This document shows positions 16,601 through 24,787 of a stretch of DNA of 38,962 nt, in pieces. Under the pieces are notes generated by a model. The model ran no database searches. It had not been told where the DNA came from and worked only from the letters and a program-made list of their open reading frames with translations. The stretch is taken from the NCBI GenBank assembly GCA_947460825.1, contig CANHHA010000027.1, positions 1 to 38,962 on the forward strand, written 5' to 3'. The first letter of the stretch is position 1, and each line of letters begins with the position of its first letter. The stretch is from Flavobacteriales bacterium. GTDB lineage: Bacteria; Bacteroidota; Bacteroidia; Flavobacteriales_D; Crocinitomicaceae. The translations under genes and the position numbers were made by a program.

Positions 16601-18851
16601 AATTGTGTTTACTAAACTGCCGATAGAATTGATTGGAATAGTCATTAAGTGCTCCAGAAAAACCATAATTAATGGTTCCTAAGTATGCAATTACTCCTGC
16701 ATTTGGCGTCAATACGAATTGTTCCGATTTGGTAGGGACGCTGTAGAATATGTTTCCATTGTAGCATGAGTTTGCGATCAATAGGGGGTATTTACCTTGA
16801 TTATTCCAATTCTGGGGGTCATCAATATTTAAATCAAAACCACTTTGAGACGAAGAAGCGTGTCCGAAAAAATTCATAACGCTAACCCCTTCCGATAAGC
16901 GATCAGAAATGCCTTGAATTTGCGCCGGCGTCAAGGGGTTGGCAGATTCCTTAACAATGCGTGTGGTGGTTCCAGCGAAAAAATCCTCCTCGGCAATATC
17001 TGCCATTCCATTTAAGTAGGTTTGAAAAATAAACTGTTCATTGGCATTGCCCCCGCCAGCAAAGTGAATCAGATGCTTTTGCCAATCTTTACTTGGCGAA
17101 TCATACATGGACGTGGAATCTTGTGCCAGCTCAAAGGCCTTTACTTTATCCAGATAAAGTGCCAGCTCTAAGAGGCTATTTACGGATATTCTGCCTGTTG
17201 GAATGAGGGGAGTCCACTTATCTGTACCAGGTAAATTGGAGGTCATGCTTTGGTCGCTAGAAGGTTGACCAAATGACGGAACCAAGTTCATGGAATAATT
17301 CAGAACATTGGCGCGAGCACCCGGACCGGTAGCCAAGGTAGTAGCTACATTCGCCTCACGGATACCTTTTCCGATAAGGAATAACCCAACTGGTTTTTGC
17401 TGACTTAGGCTATGGGTGTAATGTGCGTAGCGACGTATGCCATTGACATGCTTCGGAATACCTCCTCCGAACTGGTCAAACAACTCTTCTACCTCGGATA
17501 AAATAACGTTGTAGTTCCCTCCCGCTGGTGAACTTCGGTAAGTTGCATACTGGAATGCGCCAGAGGCGAGTTTTTTTGGGTAAACAAACAACAAGGCGTC
17601 TTGTAAATTTGGCGTAGCAGAAAAATCTGTAAAGGTAGCGGATGGTGTTACGGGTGTTAATCCAGGGATTGAATTAATGGTCGATGTTGCTTGAATGACT
17701 ACTTTTTGGTTCGTATAAACGGGGTCATTTGGTACAAGTAATTGACAGGTGTTCCCTGTAAAAACAGCATTAATTACCTTTGGATTTGAACCAAACACAA
17801 AGGCTATCGGATTCGTCATGCTCACCCCACTCAGCGCCAATTTAATTTTGGGTTGATTGGATGCATTACTCACTTGAAATTCAGTTTTATTACTCCCCGG
17901 CAAGGCCATTGTTCTTGGGTAGAGAAAATTCCAATAATTAACGCTTTGATAATCCGTTGCCACCCCAAGATCGCCTATGATATTGATCTTGAAATTTGTA
18001 GCGCCATTCGCGGCAAGGGTAGAAACCGGAATTTGTTTAGTCACATTGATTGCATTGTACCCAATGGTAAGGGTGTCGAGCAAGACGCTATTGTTTGGGC
18101 CAATAGTCAGTCGGGTATGATGGTTATACAAATTCGGTGAATAGGCATTGGAGCCACCAACAATAACCGATTTTAATTGAATGGGCGGCGCATCCAATCC
18201 CGTGTATAAATTATCAAGGGTGGTTGCGGAATAATTCCAAGTATAACCCAAGGCACCGTTTTGCATCGGACTCCCCCACCCTTCTCCAGGCACAAACAAG
18301 GAGCTTGCGGATTGAGAACTAATTTCTCCTTCGTTGTAGGCCTGGGAATTTACAAGACTCTTTTCAAATAAGAGGTGTGATGCCGTTTGATAACTCGAAA
18401 AGTCGATGTCATTTTCTGGAGTGAACCGTAAACCGGGTGTTCCATTTGTCCAACTAAAAAAATAGCGAATGGTATCATTGTACATGCTGTACTTTGGATT
18501 TCCTAACCAGGAAGGATTATCATAGAGCGTTGAATCCAGCCAACCGTCGTTCTTTTCGGCGTAGAAATAGATAAACTCGTAGGGATCCAGGAAATTACTT
18601 CCATCGTCGATGATATATAGAGGCTGCTCTTTCTGTTTGCCAAAGATCTGATACTGATCAATCGGAATGGTTGCAACAGGAATGCCCGCATTCTGCAAAT
18701 TCTGATAGGTTATCTTGTAAATCCCTGATTGTAAAATTGGAAAGGCGTAGTATTTTTGGCTGTAATTAATCCATTCGTTTCCAAACGTTTGGGCTAATCC
18801 CGAAAAATGAAGGGTAAAAAAGAGTAATATGATGCTTAAATACCGAATCAT
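13683..18851 (-). CDS. porU2: PorU2-like C25 peptidase, putative type IX sortase
   Basis: The 1722-residue protein starts with a Sec signal (MIRYLSIILLFFTLHFSGLAQ). Its gingipain-type C25 domain carries the catalytic pair His664 (NFFGHASSSQSG) and Cys696 (IANSCYNGN), spaced about as in gingipains. Ig-like and large uncharacterised segments follow, and the end is a FlgD-Ig/T9SS-like region (YPNPFSTSTRFVFTL ... FAWDGRDNFGDLLANGVYLYRV). PorU cleaves sorting domains from T9SS cargo and attaches them to A-LPS on the cell surface. The length, far above the ~1150-1300 of classical PorU, and the pairing with a PorV-like gene fit the putative paralogue class PorU2. Its start lies 2 bp after porV2, and its stop overlaps the convergent phosphatase gene. 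Confidence 0.85.
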   Translation of the reverse strand: MIRYLSIILLFFTLHFSGLAQTFGNEWINYSQKYYAFPILQSGIYKITYQNLQNAGIPVATIPIDQYQIFGKQKEQPLYIIDDGSNFLDPYEFIYFYAEKNDGWLDSTLYDNPSWLGNPKYSMYNDTIRYFFSWTNGTPGLRFTPENDIDFSSYQTASHLLFEKSLVNSQAYNEGEISSQSASSLFVPGEGWGSPMQNGALGYTWNYSATTLDNLYTGLDAPPIQLKSVIVGGSNAYSPNLYNHHTRLTIGPNNSVLLDTLTIGYNAINVTKQIPVSTLAANGATNFKINIIGDLGVATDYQSVNYWNFLYPRTMALPGSNKTEFQVSNASNQPKIKLALSGVSMTNPIAFVFGSNPKVINAVFTGNTCQLLVPNDPVYTNQKVVIQATSTINSIPGLTPVTPSATFTDFSATPNLQDALLFVYPKKLASGAFQYATYRSSPAGGNYNVILSEVEELFDQFGGGIPKHVNGIRRYAHYTHSLSQQKPVGLFLIGKGIREANVATTLATGPGARANVLNYSMNLVPSFGQPSSDQSMTSNLPGTDKWTPLIPTGRISVNSLLELALYLDKVKAFELAQDSTSMYDSPSKDWQKHLIHFAGGGNANEQFIFQTYLNGMADIAEEDFFAGTTTRIVKESANPLTPAQIQGISDRLSEGVSVMNFFGHASSSQSGFDLNIDDPQNWNNQGKYPLLIANSCYNGNIFYSVPTKSEQFVLTPNAGVIAYLGTINYGFSGALNDYSNQFYRQFSKHNYGGTIGEHIKHTIDSIMNPSQPLSTESVFQQMTLHGDPMLRLNPHAKPELELTEDRVSFGPDDISLTTDSLEIQIKLRNLGQSIPGDFALEILRDFPGSTADSSYVFTVNGIDYEKDIAVKLPFYPLIGVGLNQFTITVDIPNFNDEVYDEINNNRIVKSFNIRVDGIEPVLPIDFAVVPRDTLAVFASTIDPLAPANSYRFEMDTSHLFNSSFLRYANVTGTGGVKSVNWNQWVRVSSNSLDPVHFLDSVVYYWRVSVNNSPFIWKKRSFQYIPGKEGWGQDDFFQFTDNSFTGISMNSQQELREFVPIQKGISCLVKAATTAPEIYDNAWYLNDEQQEYEVCNMTPKLHVAIVDKATLLPWETRYTYPNGTVVNPGNNFGNANDNSGCKPRSMKYFTFHQNSAVQLAAFQNLVQNVVENGDYILVYSPITTRYDWWNTFSPTLYQTFASLGSDSIVQGRPNKPFIFLTRKGDPSFVVEKFTQGTEDIHMDTVIFGSQLVGYETTPLIGPVSDWQSLFWKRDPLEVLPGDSTRMRVQVYNTFGALDHVIDTLMTPHDSIINLNNLMDAAQFPFARLKAFYVDSNFQTPAQLDFWHVVFAPLPEAAIDPSTAMFWSAQNDSIQEGQPLNFAVDIRNISDYNMDSLLVSYSVIDENQQIHPVSYPRQAPLLANGHLYDTIAIPTLNLKGNNWLRVEVNPYTNQGSMQTDQPELTHINNVLQMAFTVGGEDVNPILDVTFDGQHILNNDIVSPQSEILITLKDDNPYLIMDSDADTSLFAIYLTDPDGEMRKIPFVDAQGTVVMEWLPANASNKKFKIIYPALFSKEGVYTLLVQGQDRSGNLSGDYEYTINFKVILASAITEVMNYPNPFSTSTRFVFTLTGSEMPDEMLIQIMNISGRVVREISEDELGQLRIGRNITEFAWDGRDNFGDLLANGVYLYRVIARIGGKEITHLESGADTYFHKGLGKMYILR

Positions 18852-18853
18852 TG

Positions 18854-19939
18854 CTACTTTTTCTTGGGTTGAGTTAATTTGAATTTCAGAGAGAATACAT
18901 GGGTATAGTACCCTGCCTCTGCGGCGCCTAACCGGGTAAATGCATAGTCTAAATTAAAGCCTTTGATGCCTATTCCCAATCCTAAATTGGGTTGTACGCC
19001 CCACTCCTTCGTTCCGTCAATGGACTGAAATTGCTGAATGGAAGAAACCCCACCTCTTACATGAACGAGTTCTTTGTAGGACACCTGAACCCCCATGTGT
19101 GGGTCGAGTGAAAAGGTATTGGATTTAATGAGCGTGTTCCTCATTCCATCGGTAGTGGCATCGATGTCCAATTCAGCCGAGATGTTGAATCCTTTCTCTT
19201 CACTTCCTATGGCATGAGTGTAGGCAACCCCTGCGATGAACCTAGGAAGGGAAAGTTCAAGTCCATTGGTTGGGATTTCATTGCCGGTTGATAAAAATAC
19301 TTGTTGCATGTCTTGGGAGAGGTTAAAAATCCATGCATTAAAGGTAGAGGTTGCATCACGAGCCACTAAGCCAAATTTCCAATGGGAGTTGGGTCGATAT
19401 TTCAGGCCAGCATCCAAGCCAAAGCCCCAAGATTTTGCGAAATCCCCCACACGGCGGTGAATTACTTTAACAGTTCCCCCGAGAGATAGCCCAGGTAAAG
19501 CCATCGCTTTTGCATATGAACCCATGAAGGCGTAGTCTCCTGCAGTAAATGTGGTAATGTTATCGTAATTGATTCTCCCGTCATTATCAATAAGCTGCGT
19601 GGTATTCGGTATATCATCAACCCCAAATCGAAGGAAGGTGAACCCAAGTACACCTTTCTTTCCAAGTGAATGTGAAATACCCACGTAATCATATTTGGCG
19701 ATTCCTGCAAAATACTCCGAGTGCATCGCAGAAACTTGAAGCCACTCGGTAGCACCTGTTAATCCTGCTGGATTCCAATAACCCGAGGAAACATCGTCCG
19801 AAGCAGCTACCACCGCATTGCCCATCGCAAAGGCATTTGCCCCTACACCCAGGTGCAAGAATTCATTGGAGTACTTGGGCGCTTGAGCCATTAGACAAAA
19901 AAACTGAACTAAAATAAGGGAGAGAATAAGGTATTTCAT
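18854..19939 (-). CDS. porV2: PorV2-like T9SS outer-membrane protein
   Basis: The protein is 361 residues from ATG 19939, which puts a Sec signal at the very start (MKYLILSLILVQFFCLMAQ). An in-frame ATG at 19978 would add 13 residues ahead of it. The mature part is FadL/PorV-like: FLHLGVGANAFAMGNAVVAASDDVSSGYWNPAGLTG at the start, then alternating amphipathic strands ending FSLKFKLTQPKKK, consistent with a ~14-strand barrel. PorV shuttles T9SS cargo from the translocon to the PorU sortase. Pairing with the PorU2-like gene 2 bp away supports a dedicated PorU2-PorV2 unit. It is divergent from pssA, with about 100 bp between them. Confidence 0.85.
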   Translation of the reverse strand: MKYLILSLILVQFFCLMAQAPKYSNEFLHLGVGANAFAMGNAVVAASDDVSSGYWNPAGLTGATEWLQVSAMHSEYFAGIAKYDYVGISHSLGKKGVLGFTFLRFGVDDIPNTTQLIDNDGRINYDNITTFTAGDYAFMGSYAKAMALPGLSLGGTVKVIHRRVGDFAKSWGFGLDAGLKYRPNSHWKFGLVARDATSTFNAWIFNLSQDMQQVFLSTGNEIPTNGLELSLPRFIAGVAYTHAIGSEEKGFNISAELDIDATTDGMRNTLIKSNTFSLDPHMGVQVSYKELVHVRGGVSSIQQFQSIDGTKEWGVQPNLGLGIGIKGFNLDYAFTRLGAAEAGYYTHVFSLKFKLTQPKKK

Positions 19940-20028
19940 ATAAAAGTTTGGTCCTCGTAAACTCTTTTTTAAAGTCATTTATTGTATAGGAATCTATTTT
20001 ACCCGATAAATATAAGGGAATTTTGAAT

Positions 20029-20036
20029 TACCTTCG
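20029..20036 (+). promoter_or_regulatory. -7-like element of pssA
   Basis: TACCTTCG ends 6 bp before the ATG at 20043. It differs from TAnnTTTG at one base and predicts a leaderless mRNA. Confidence 0.4.
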
Positions 20037-20042
20037 CCTTAA

Positions 20043-20840
20043 ATGAATGAAAAGGGCTTGAAGTTGTTTAATCTCCCCAACTTAATTACTGCTACAAACT
20101 TCCTTTGTGGAATTTTAGCCATAATTTTTGCTTTTTCTGGCCGCATTGAGTGGAGTTCATTATTGCTCGTCATTGCCATGATATTCGATTTTTTTGATGG
20201 GTTTATTGCAAGAAAACTAGGCATAAGTTCTCCGATTGGCAAAGACCTTGATTCCTTGGCAGATTTGGTTTCTTTCGGACTTGCTCCCGGCATTTTGATG
20301 TTTATTGTGATCGAACTGAGACTAAACGGTAACCTCGGGGCCACCTTTTTAAAATTTCATAATTTCCAATTTCACGAATTCCGAGATTGGTTGAGTTTGT
20401 GTGCCCTTAGCATCCCATTCTTTTCCCTGTTTCGTTTGGCGAAATTCAATAATGACACTCGGCAAAGCGATCGATTTATTGGGGTTCCCACCCCGACCAG
20501 TACCATCTTCTTTTTGTTCTTTCCCTTGCTGTATTGGCAAATCGGATTTGAAAATACTACATCTTTTGAACCCTCTTACCCATGGGTACTAGACCCCTTA
20601 GTCATGGCAATAACTGCATTGACATTTCCCTTATTATTAATTTCTGAAATCCCCTTATTGTCACTTAAAATTAAGGATTTTGGAGTTAAAAATAATCGGT
20701 TTCAATACCTCTTGTTAGGAATTTCGTTGATAACAATTTTTGCTTTTCAGATCTACGCACTGCCAATAATTGTAATTTTGTATGTGACTTTATCCATTAT
20801 CGAGTACAAAACCGCGAAGCACCATGAAATTCAAAGCTGA
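20043..20840 (+). CDS. pssA: CDP-diacylglycerol-serine O-phosphatidyltransferase
   Basis: The 265-residue membrane protein has the complete CDP-alcohol phosphatidyltransferase motif: Asp49, Asp52-Gly53, Ala56-Arg57, Gly66, Asp70 and Asp74 in DFFDGFIARKLGISSPIGKD. Several hydrophobic helices follow. It condenses CDP-diacylglycerol with serine to phosphatidylserine, the precursor of phosphatidylethanolamine, in the inner membrane. The serine specificity rests on similarity to Bacteroidota PssA (start KLFNLPNLITATNFLCGILAI). Its 3' end overlaps purS by 17 bp. Confidence 0.92.
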   Translation: MNEKGLKLFNLPNLITATNFLCGILAIIFAFSGRIEWSSLLLVIAMIFDFFDGFIARKLGISSPIGKDLDSLADLVSFGLAPGILMFIVIELRLNGNLGATFLKFHNFQFHEFRDWLSLCALSIPFFSLFRLAKFNNDTRQSDRFIGVPTPTSTIFFLFFPLLYWQIGFENTTSFEPSYPWVLDPLVMAITALTFPLLLISEIPLLSLKIKDFGVKNNRFQYLLLGISLITIFAFQIYALPIIVILYVTLSIIEYKTAKHHEIQS

Positions 20841-21075
20841 AATCGACGTTATGCCACACGACGCCTTACTAGACCCTCAAGGCAAAGCAGTTACCCATGC
20901 CATGGCATCTATTGGCATGCATGAAATAGAAGGCGTTAGAATAGGAAGGCATATTCGTTTGTTCGTTGATTCAGATTCTATGGAAACTGCGAAAGAACGG
21001 GTTGAAGAAGCCTGTAAGAACATGCTGGCCAATGCCATCATGGAGTCGTACACATATACCGTAGAAGCGGTTTAG
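20824..21075 (+). CDS. purS: Phosphoribosylformylglycinamidine synthase subunit PurS
   Basis: The 83-residue protein matches PurS: MKFKAEIDVMPHDALLDPQGKAV at the start and the ending ACKNMLANAIMESYTYTVE. PurS dimers bridge PurQ glutaminase and PurL in the three-part FGAM synthase of purine synthesis. Its ATG lies inside pssA (17-bp overlap), so translation is probably coupled to a phospholipid gene. PurQ and PurL are not in the window, so the rest of the complex must be encoded elsewhere. Confidence 0.9.
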   Translation: MKFKAEIDVMPHDALLDPQGKAVTHAMASIGMHEIEGVRIGRHIRLFVDSDSMETAKERVEEACKNMLANAIMESYTYTVEAV

Positions 21076-21079
21076 TCCC

Positions 21080-22486
21080 TTGTCTTCTTTTATTGAGACA
21101 TATAATTGTCGACTAGGCAGTGTAAATCCACACAAATACCTGGTTTCTAACGGGGAAGACCTTAGCAGGTGCTTAGTTTCAGCGGAGCTAGCCCATCACA
21201 GCGGAGCCTTAATTGACATCGAAACAAGGGTGGAATTTCTTTCAGAAATCCAAGCGCAAATCATTAATCACAAAGAAGCACTCTTTGACGTATATTCAAC
21301 GGAAAGCAGCCTTGGACGCCTAAGGTTTAATGCCGAATTTGACCGCACCCTCAAGCAACTTAATGCCTATCGGGATGCCGCTATTGCTATAAGTATTCAA
21401 AAAAACCAAAGCATTTTACCAGATCGGACCATATCAAAACAACCCATGCCTCTTGGGCCGATCGCTGTATTTGGTGCATCAAACTTCCCCTTGGCTTACG
21501 CTACGCTTGGAGGAGATGTAATGGGCGCTTTGGCGGCAGGTTGCCCGGTGATTGTTAAAGGGCATCCACTTCACGCCGGTACAAGTTTACTGAGTGCCAA
21601 ACTGATTTATAATGCGCGCGAAAAGCTCAACCTTCACCCGGGGGTTTTCGGTCATGTGCTGGATGATGGATTCGAGATTGGCCAAATCTTGGTTCAAGAC
21701 CCTCGAATCAAAGGTTGCGGTTTTACAGGGAGTTTTTCGGGCGGAATGGCCATCTATCGGCTTACCCAAAAAAGGAAAGACCCAATTCCTTGCTTTGCCG
21801 AGATGGGCAGCATTAATCCGGTAATTATTCTTCCAAATGCGCAAGGGCTGAGCATTCACCTGAATTCCTTAGTGCAATCCATAACCACCGATGCCGGGCA
21901 ATTTTGCACCAAACCGGGAGTTCTGTTTTGTCCGAATTCGATGCTTCCCGAGGCCTTAAAAATCTTAGATGATGCGTTTAAAAAAGCAGCACCCCATCCG
22001 ATGCTACACCCATCAATACAAGAGCGTTATCATCACAGACTTGAAGAAATAACCCAGAACTTCGATGGTAAGTCCTTTTTATCAACGGAAAAGGAATTTG
22101 GAATAACACGTGGGTTTTTTCAAGTTTCAATCGAGCAATTCCTAAAAAACCCGTCCCTTCAACAAGAACTTTTTGGTCCGGCGGCAGTCATTGTGGCTTA
22201 CGATACATCCGATGAATTATTGCGGGGTCTTGCACCCTTGAAAGGACAATTAACCATGACCTTGATTGGTGAAAACCCCGAAACATCTGTGTTTTTTAAG
22301 TGGGCATGTACGAACGTAGGACGCGTGATATTGAACGGCGTTCCAACAGGGGTTTCTGTGGTAGCGGACATGCATCACGGAGGACCTTTTCCCGCAAGTA
22401 CAGACGACCGATTTTCTGCAGTTGGAGAGGCATCCATCCTAAGATTTATTCGTTATGTATCTGTTCAAAATTCTGTGAGCACATAA
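21080..22486 (+). CDS. NAD(P)-dependent aldehyde dehydrogenase, alpha-ketoglutaric semialdehyde dehydrogenase-like
   Basis: The 468-residue enzyme must start at TTG 21080, 4 bp after purS, because no ATG or GTG lies before conserved sequence. The order of motifs is that of the KGSADH branch of the ALDH family: GSVNPHKYL near the start, PLGPIAVFGASNFPLAY and the Rossmann segment with VIVKGHP, FTGSFSGG, catalytic Glu241 (FAEMGSINP) and nucleophile Cys276 (GQFCTKPG). It oxidises an aldehyde to the acid in the cytoplasm; 2,5-dioxovalerate from hydroxyproline or sugar-acid catabolism is the family's typical substrate. No such pathway genes are adjacent, so the substrate is inferred. Confidence 0.85.
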   Translation: MSSFIETYNCRLGSVNPHKYLVSNGEDLSRCLVSAELAHHSGALIDIETRVEFLSEIQAQIINHKEALFDVYSTESSLGRLRFNAEFDRTLKQLNAYRDAAIAISIQKNQSILPDRTISKQPMPLGPIAVFGASNFPLAYATLGGDVMGALAAGCPVIVKGHPLHAGTSLLSAKLIYNAREKLNLHPGVFGHVLDDGFEIGQILVQDPRIKGCGFTGSFSGGMAIYRLTQKRKDPIPCFAEMGSINPVIILPNAQGLSIHLNSLVQSITTDAGQFCTKPGVLFCPNSMLPEALKILDDAFKKAAPHPMLHPSIQERYHHRLEEITQNFDGKSFLSTEKEFGITRGFFQVSIEQFLKNPSLQQELFGPAAVIVAYDTSDELLRGLAPLKGQLTMTLIGENPETSVFFKWACTNVGRVILNGVPTGVSVVADMHHGGPFPASTDDRFSAVGEASILRFIRYVSVQNSVST

Positions 22487-22498
22487 CTTGAAATGTTT

Positions 22499-22506
22499 TA
22501 CCTTTG
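22499..22506 (+). promoter_or_regulatory. -7 element of the coiled-coil membrane-protein gene
   Basis: TACCTTTG lies 13 bp upstream of the ATG at 22520 and matches TAnnTTTG. No clear -33. Confidence 0.5.
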
Positions 22507-22519
22507 TTAAAAATTACAC

Positions 22520-23473
22520 ATGACTGAAAATCAACAAAAATCATCTAACTTAATCCTTTACAGTGTCGTAGGGATTCTATTAATTGGGCTTGCCGCATTA
22601 ACCTTTATGTGGTCCGCAAAGCGAAGTGAATTGAATCAATGTCAAAATGATAACATCATCTTGAAATCAGACATGGAAGGGATGAATAAAATGTTGGAGG
22701 GCTATGTGGGGGGACTGTCTAACGATCTCAAAACTGATTTCAAAAACATGCTGGACACCTACGACCGCTTGATTGAAATGGATCGAAGCAAAGCCGACAG
22801 TTTAAACAAACAAAAAGCACAAATTTCACAATTACTTACAAAACTCAACACGAATAAGAAATTATCAGCGCGAGAGCTCTTTAATTTGAAGAAAGAAAAC
22901 GAAGTACTTCGCTCGATCATGCGCGGTTATGTGAAACAAATTGATTCATTAAATACCCTGAATATAAAGCTCACCTCTGTGTTGGACGAAACAACCACTA
23001 AACTCACTGAAACAACAAGCGAACGGGATACTTACAAAAAGGACTCGGAACAAAAGTCAGAGCAGTTAAAAAAAGGTGCAAAACTACAAGCCTACGGGTT
23101 TATTTCAGAGGCCATGCGAATGAAGTTAAACAACACCACCGAACCAACACCTAAAGCAAAGAATGCTGTGCAAATGAGGGCTTCATTTACCATCGGAGAG
23201 AATCAGATTGCAAGCAGTGGTAAGAAAGCGGTCTATCTCCAAATCATTGCGCCAAGTGGTGCTATTTTGCAGAACAAGACAAATCATGTCATGGATACAG
23301 AGACTGGGCAGCAGGCGTATTCAGACAAAAAAGACATTGATTATAACAATCAAGCGATAGACCTCACAATTTATTATGATTTGAAAGGACAAGAAGTGGA
23401 GAAAGGTAATTTTAAGGTTAAGATATACTGCGAAGGACAACTGATCGGAACCGATAGCTTTACACTAAAATAG
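22520..23473 (+). CDS. Membrane-anchored coiled-coil protein, unknown function
   Basis: The 317-residue product has one N-terminal transmembrane helix (about 11-31, NLILYSVVGILLIGLAAL) and no cleavable signal. A long coiled coil runs from ~35 to ~190, rich in Lys/Glu/Asn/Leu heptads (DSLNKQKAQISQLLTKL, TTKLTETTSERDTYKKD). A C-terminal beta-rich domain at ~195-317 (MRASFTIGENQIASSGKKAVYLQI ... GNFKVKIYCEGQLIGTDSF) would lie in the periplasm. I recognise a pattern common in Bacteroidota but no named family. It precedes the enoyl-CoA hydratase by 1 bp. Confidence 0.75.
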   Translation: MTENQQKSSNLILYSVVGILLIGLAALTFMWSAKRSELNQCQNDNIILKSDMEGMNKMLEGYVGGLSNDLKTDFKNMLDTYDRLIEMDRSKADSLNKQKAQISQLLTKLNTNKKLSARELFNLKKENEVLRSIMRGYVKQIDSLNTLNIKLTSVLDETTTKLTETTSERDTYKKDSEQKSEQLKKGAKLQAYGFISEAMRMKLNNTTEPTPKAKNAVQMRASFTIGENQIASSGKKAVYLQIIAPSGAILQNKTNHVMDTETGQQAYSDKKDIDYNNQAIDLTIYYDLKGQEVEKGNFKVKIYCEGQLIGTDSFTLK

Positions 23474-23474
23474 C

Positions 23475-24233
23475 ATGGGAAACGGATCTGTAGTAAGCAG
23501 TATTGGACAGGGCATTGCGACCATAACCTTTGGACATCCACAAAGCAACTCATTACCCGGAATAATCCTCAACAAACTAGCAGAGGAAATCATAACCATT
23601 GGGGCAAATTCAGAAGTTCGCGTCATTGTGCTAAAGTCTCTTGGCGAGAAAACGTTTTGCGCAGGAGCTAGTTTTGATGAACTAGTGGCAATTAAAGATT
23701 ACGAGAGCGGGCTGGAGTTTTTTTCAGGGTTTGCGAAGGTGATTAATGCCTGCCGAACTGTAAAGCAATTAATCATTGGTCGTGTTCAAGGAAAGGCGGT
23801 TGGGGGCGGTGTTGGAATTGCAGCGGCCGTAGACTATTGTTTTGCTACCAAGCAAGCCGACATAAAACTCTCTGAATTGGCAGTTGGCATCGGGCCATTC
23901 GTAGTTGGACCTGCCGTAGCCAGAAAAATAGGTGTTTCAGCTATGAGTGAATTAGCGATCAACGCGACAGCATGGCGAAGTGCCGAATGGGCCAAGAATA
24001 AAGGGTTGTTTGCTGAAGTATTTGAAAGTATCGAGCAGATGGATGAAGCGGTTGAGGGCTTAGCTCAACGTTTATCTCAATCGAATCCAGAAGCTATGAA
24101 CGAATTGAAAAATATTTTTTGGCAAGGTACCGCAAATTGGGATCAGCTGTTGATTGAACGGGCCGGAATTAGTGGAAGATTAGTGCTAAGTGATTTCACT
24201 CGAAATGCTATCCATGCATTTAAATCAAAATAA
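23475..24233 (+). CDS. Enoyl-CoA hydratase/isomerase family protein
   Basis: The 252-residue protein has the crotonase fold motifs: oxyanion-hole segments FCAGASFDEL and GKAVGGGVGIAAAVDYCFA, and an acidic residue in SELAVGIGPFVVGP at the position of a catalytic Glu. It resembles hydratases of branched-chain amino-acid or aromatic-acid breakdown (methylglutaconyl-CoA hydratase-like); the exact substrate is not determined. It starts 1 bp after the coiled-coil gene and is followed by the promoter of the ribosomal operon. Confidence 0.88.
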   Translation: MGNGSVVSSIGQGIATITFGHPQSNSLPGIILNKLAEEIITIGANSEVRVIVLKSLGEKTFCAGASFDELVAIKDYESGLEFFSGFAKVINACRTVKQLIIGRVQGKAVGGGVGIAAAVDYCFATKQADIKLSELAVGIGPFVVGPAVARKIGVSAMSELAINATAWRSAEWAKNKGLFAEVFESIEQMDEAVEGLAQRLSQSNPEAMNELKNIFWQGTANWDQLLIERAGISGRLVLSDFTRNAIHAFKSK

Positions 24234-24255
24234 TTGCACTTTTTTTTCACTCGGG

Positions 24256-24286
24256 TTGGAAAATTAAAACATTCCTTCTATCTTTG
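24256..24286 (+). promoter_or_regulatory. Main promoter of the rplM-rpsI-rpsB-tsf operon
   Basis: TTG (24256-24258), 20 bp, TATCTTTG (24279-24286): the best plus-strand match to the Bacteroidota consensus here. A 42-nt stretch with a possible ACCC/GGGT stem lies before the GTG of rplM and could be a ribosomal-protein leader. Confidence 0.85.
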
Positions 24287-24328
24287 CACCCCCTTAAAAT
24301 AGGGTTTTACTGTTAAATTATTACGCTT

Positions 24329-24784
24329 GTGGATACGTTAAGTTACAGAACAATATCAGGAAACACTGCAACCGCAGATAAAAAGTGGTTTATTGTAGAT
24401 GCATCAGGGCATCATGTTGGTCGTTTGGCTAGTGTGGTGGCTAAGGTGCTTCGAGGTAAATACAAAACATGTTACACCCCTCATGCAGATTGTGGTGATA
24501 ACGTAATTATTATCAATGCAGAGAAGGTTGCGTTTTCCGGTACAAAGTTGGAAAATAAAGAATACGTAAGATACTCAGGATATCCGGGTGGTCAGCGTTT
24601 TACTTCCGCAGAGGTCATGTTAAAGAAACATCCGGAGCGCTTAATCGAAAAAGCCATCAAAGGGATGTTGCCAAAAAATACGTTGGGACGTCAAATTTAT
24701 ACCAACTTGAAAGTATACAGAGGAACTGCTCACAAACATGATGCGCAACAACCTGAAGTGTTGAACTTAGACAATTTATTATAA
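24329..24784 (+). CDS. rplM: 50S ribosomal protein L13
   Basis: The 151-residue protein begins at GTG 24329 with MDTLSYRTISGN, the normal Flavobacteriales L13 opening. It carries VDASGHHVGRLASVVAKVLRGK, the CGDNVIIINAEKV strand, YSGYPGG and the MLPKNTLGRQ signature. It is an early-assembly protein of the large subunit and, in some bacteria, regulates its own operon. It is first in the operon and rpsI follows after 3 bp. Confidence 0.97.
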   Translation: MDTLSYRTISGNTATADKKWFIVDASGHHVGRLASVVAKVLRGKYKTCYTPHADCGDNVIIINAEKVAFSGTKLENKEYVRYSGYPGGQRFTSAEVMLKKHPERLIEKAIKGMLPKNTLGRQIYTNLKVYRGTAHKHDAQQPEVLNLDNLL

Positions 24785-24787
24785 CCC

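Noticed and set aside
18503-18691. Short minus-strand frame and other frames within porU2
   Set aside because: Shadows of the large gene in other frames, with no homology that I recognise.
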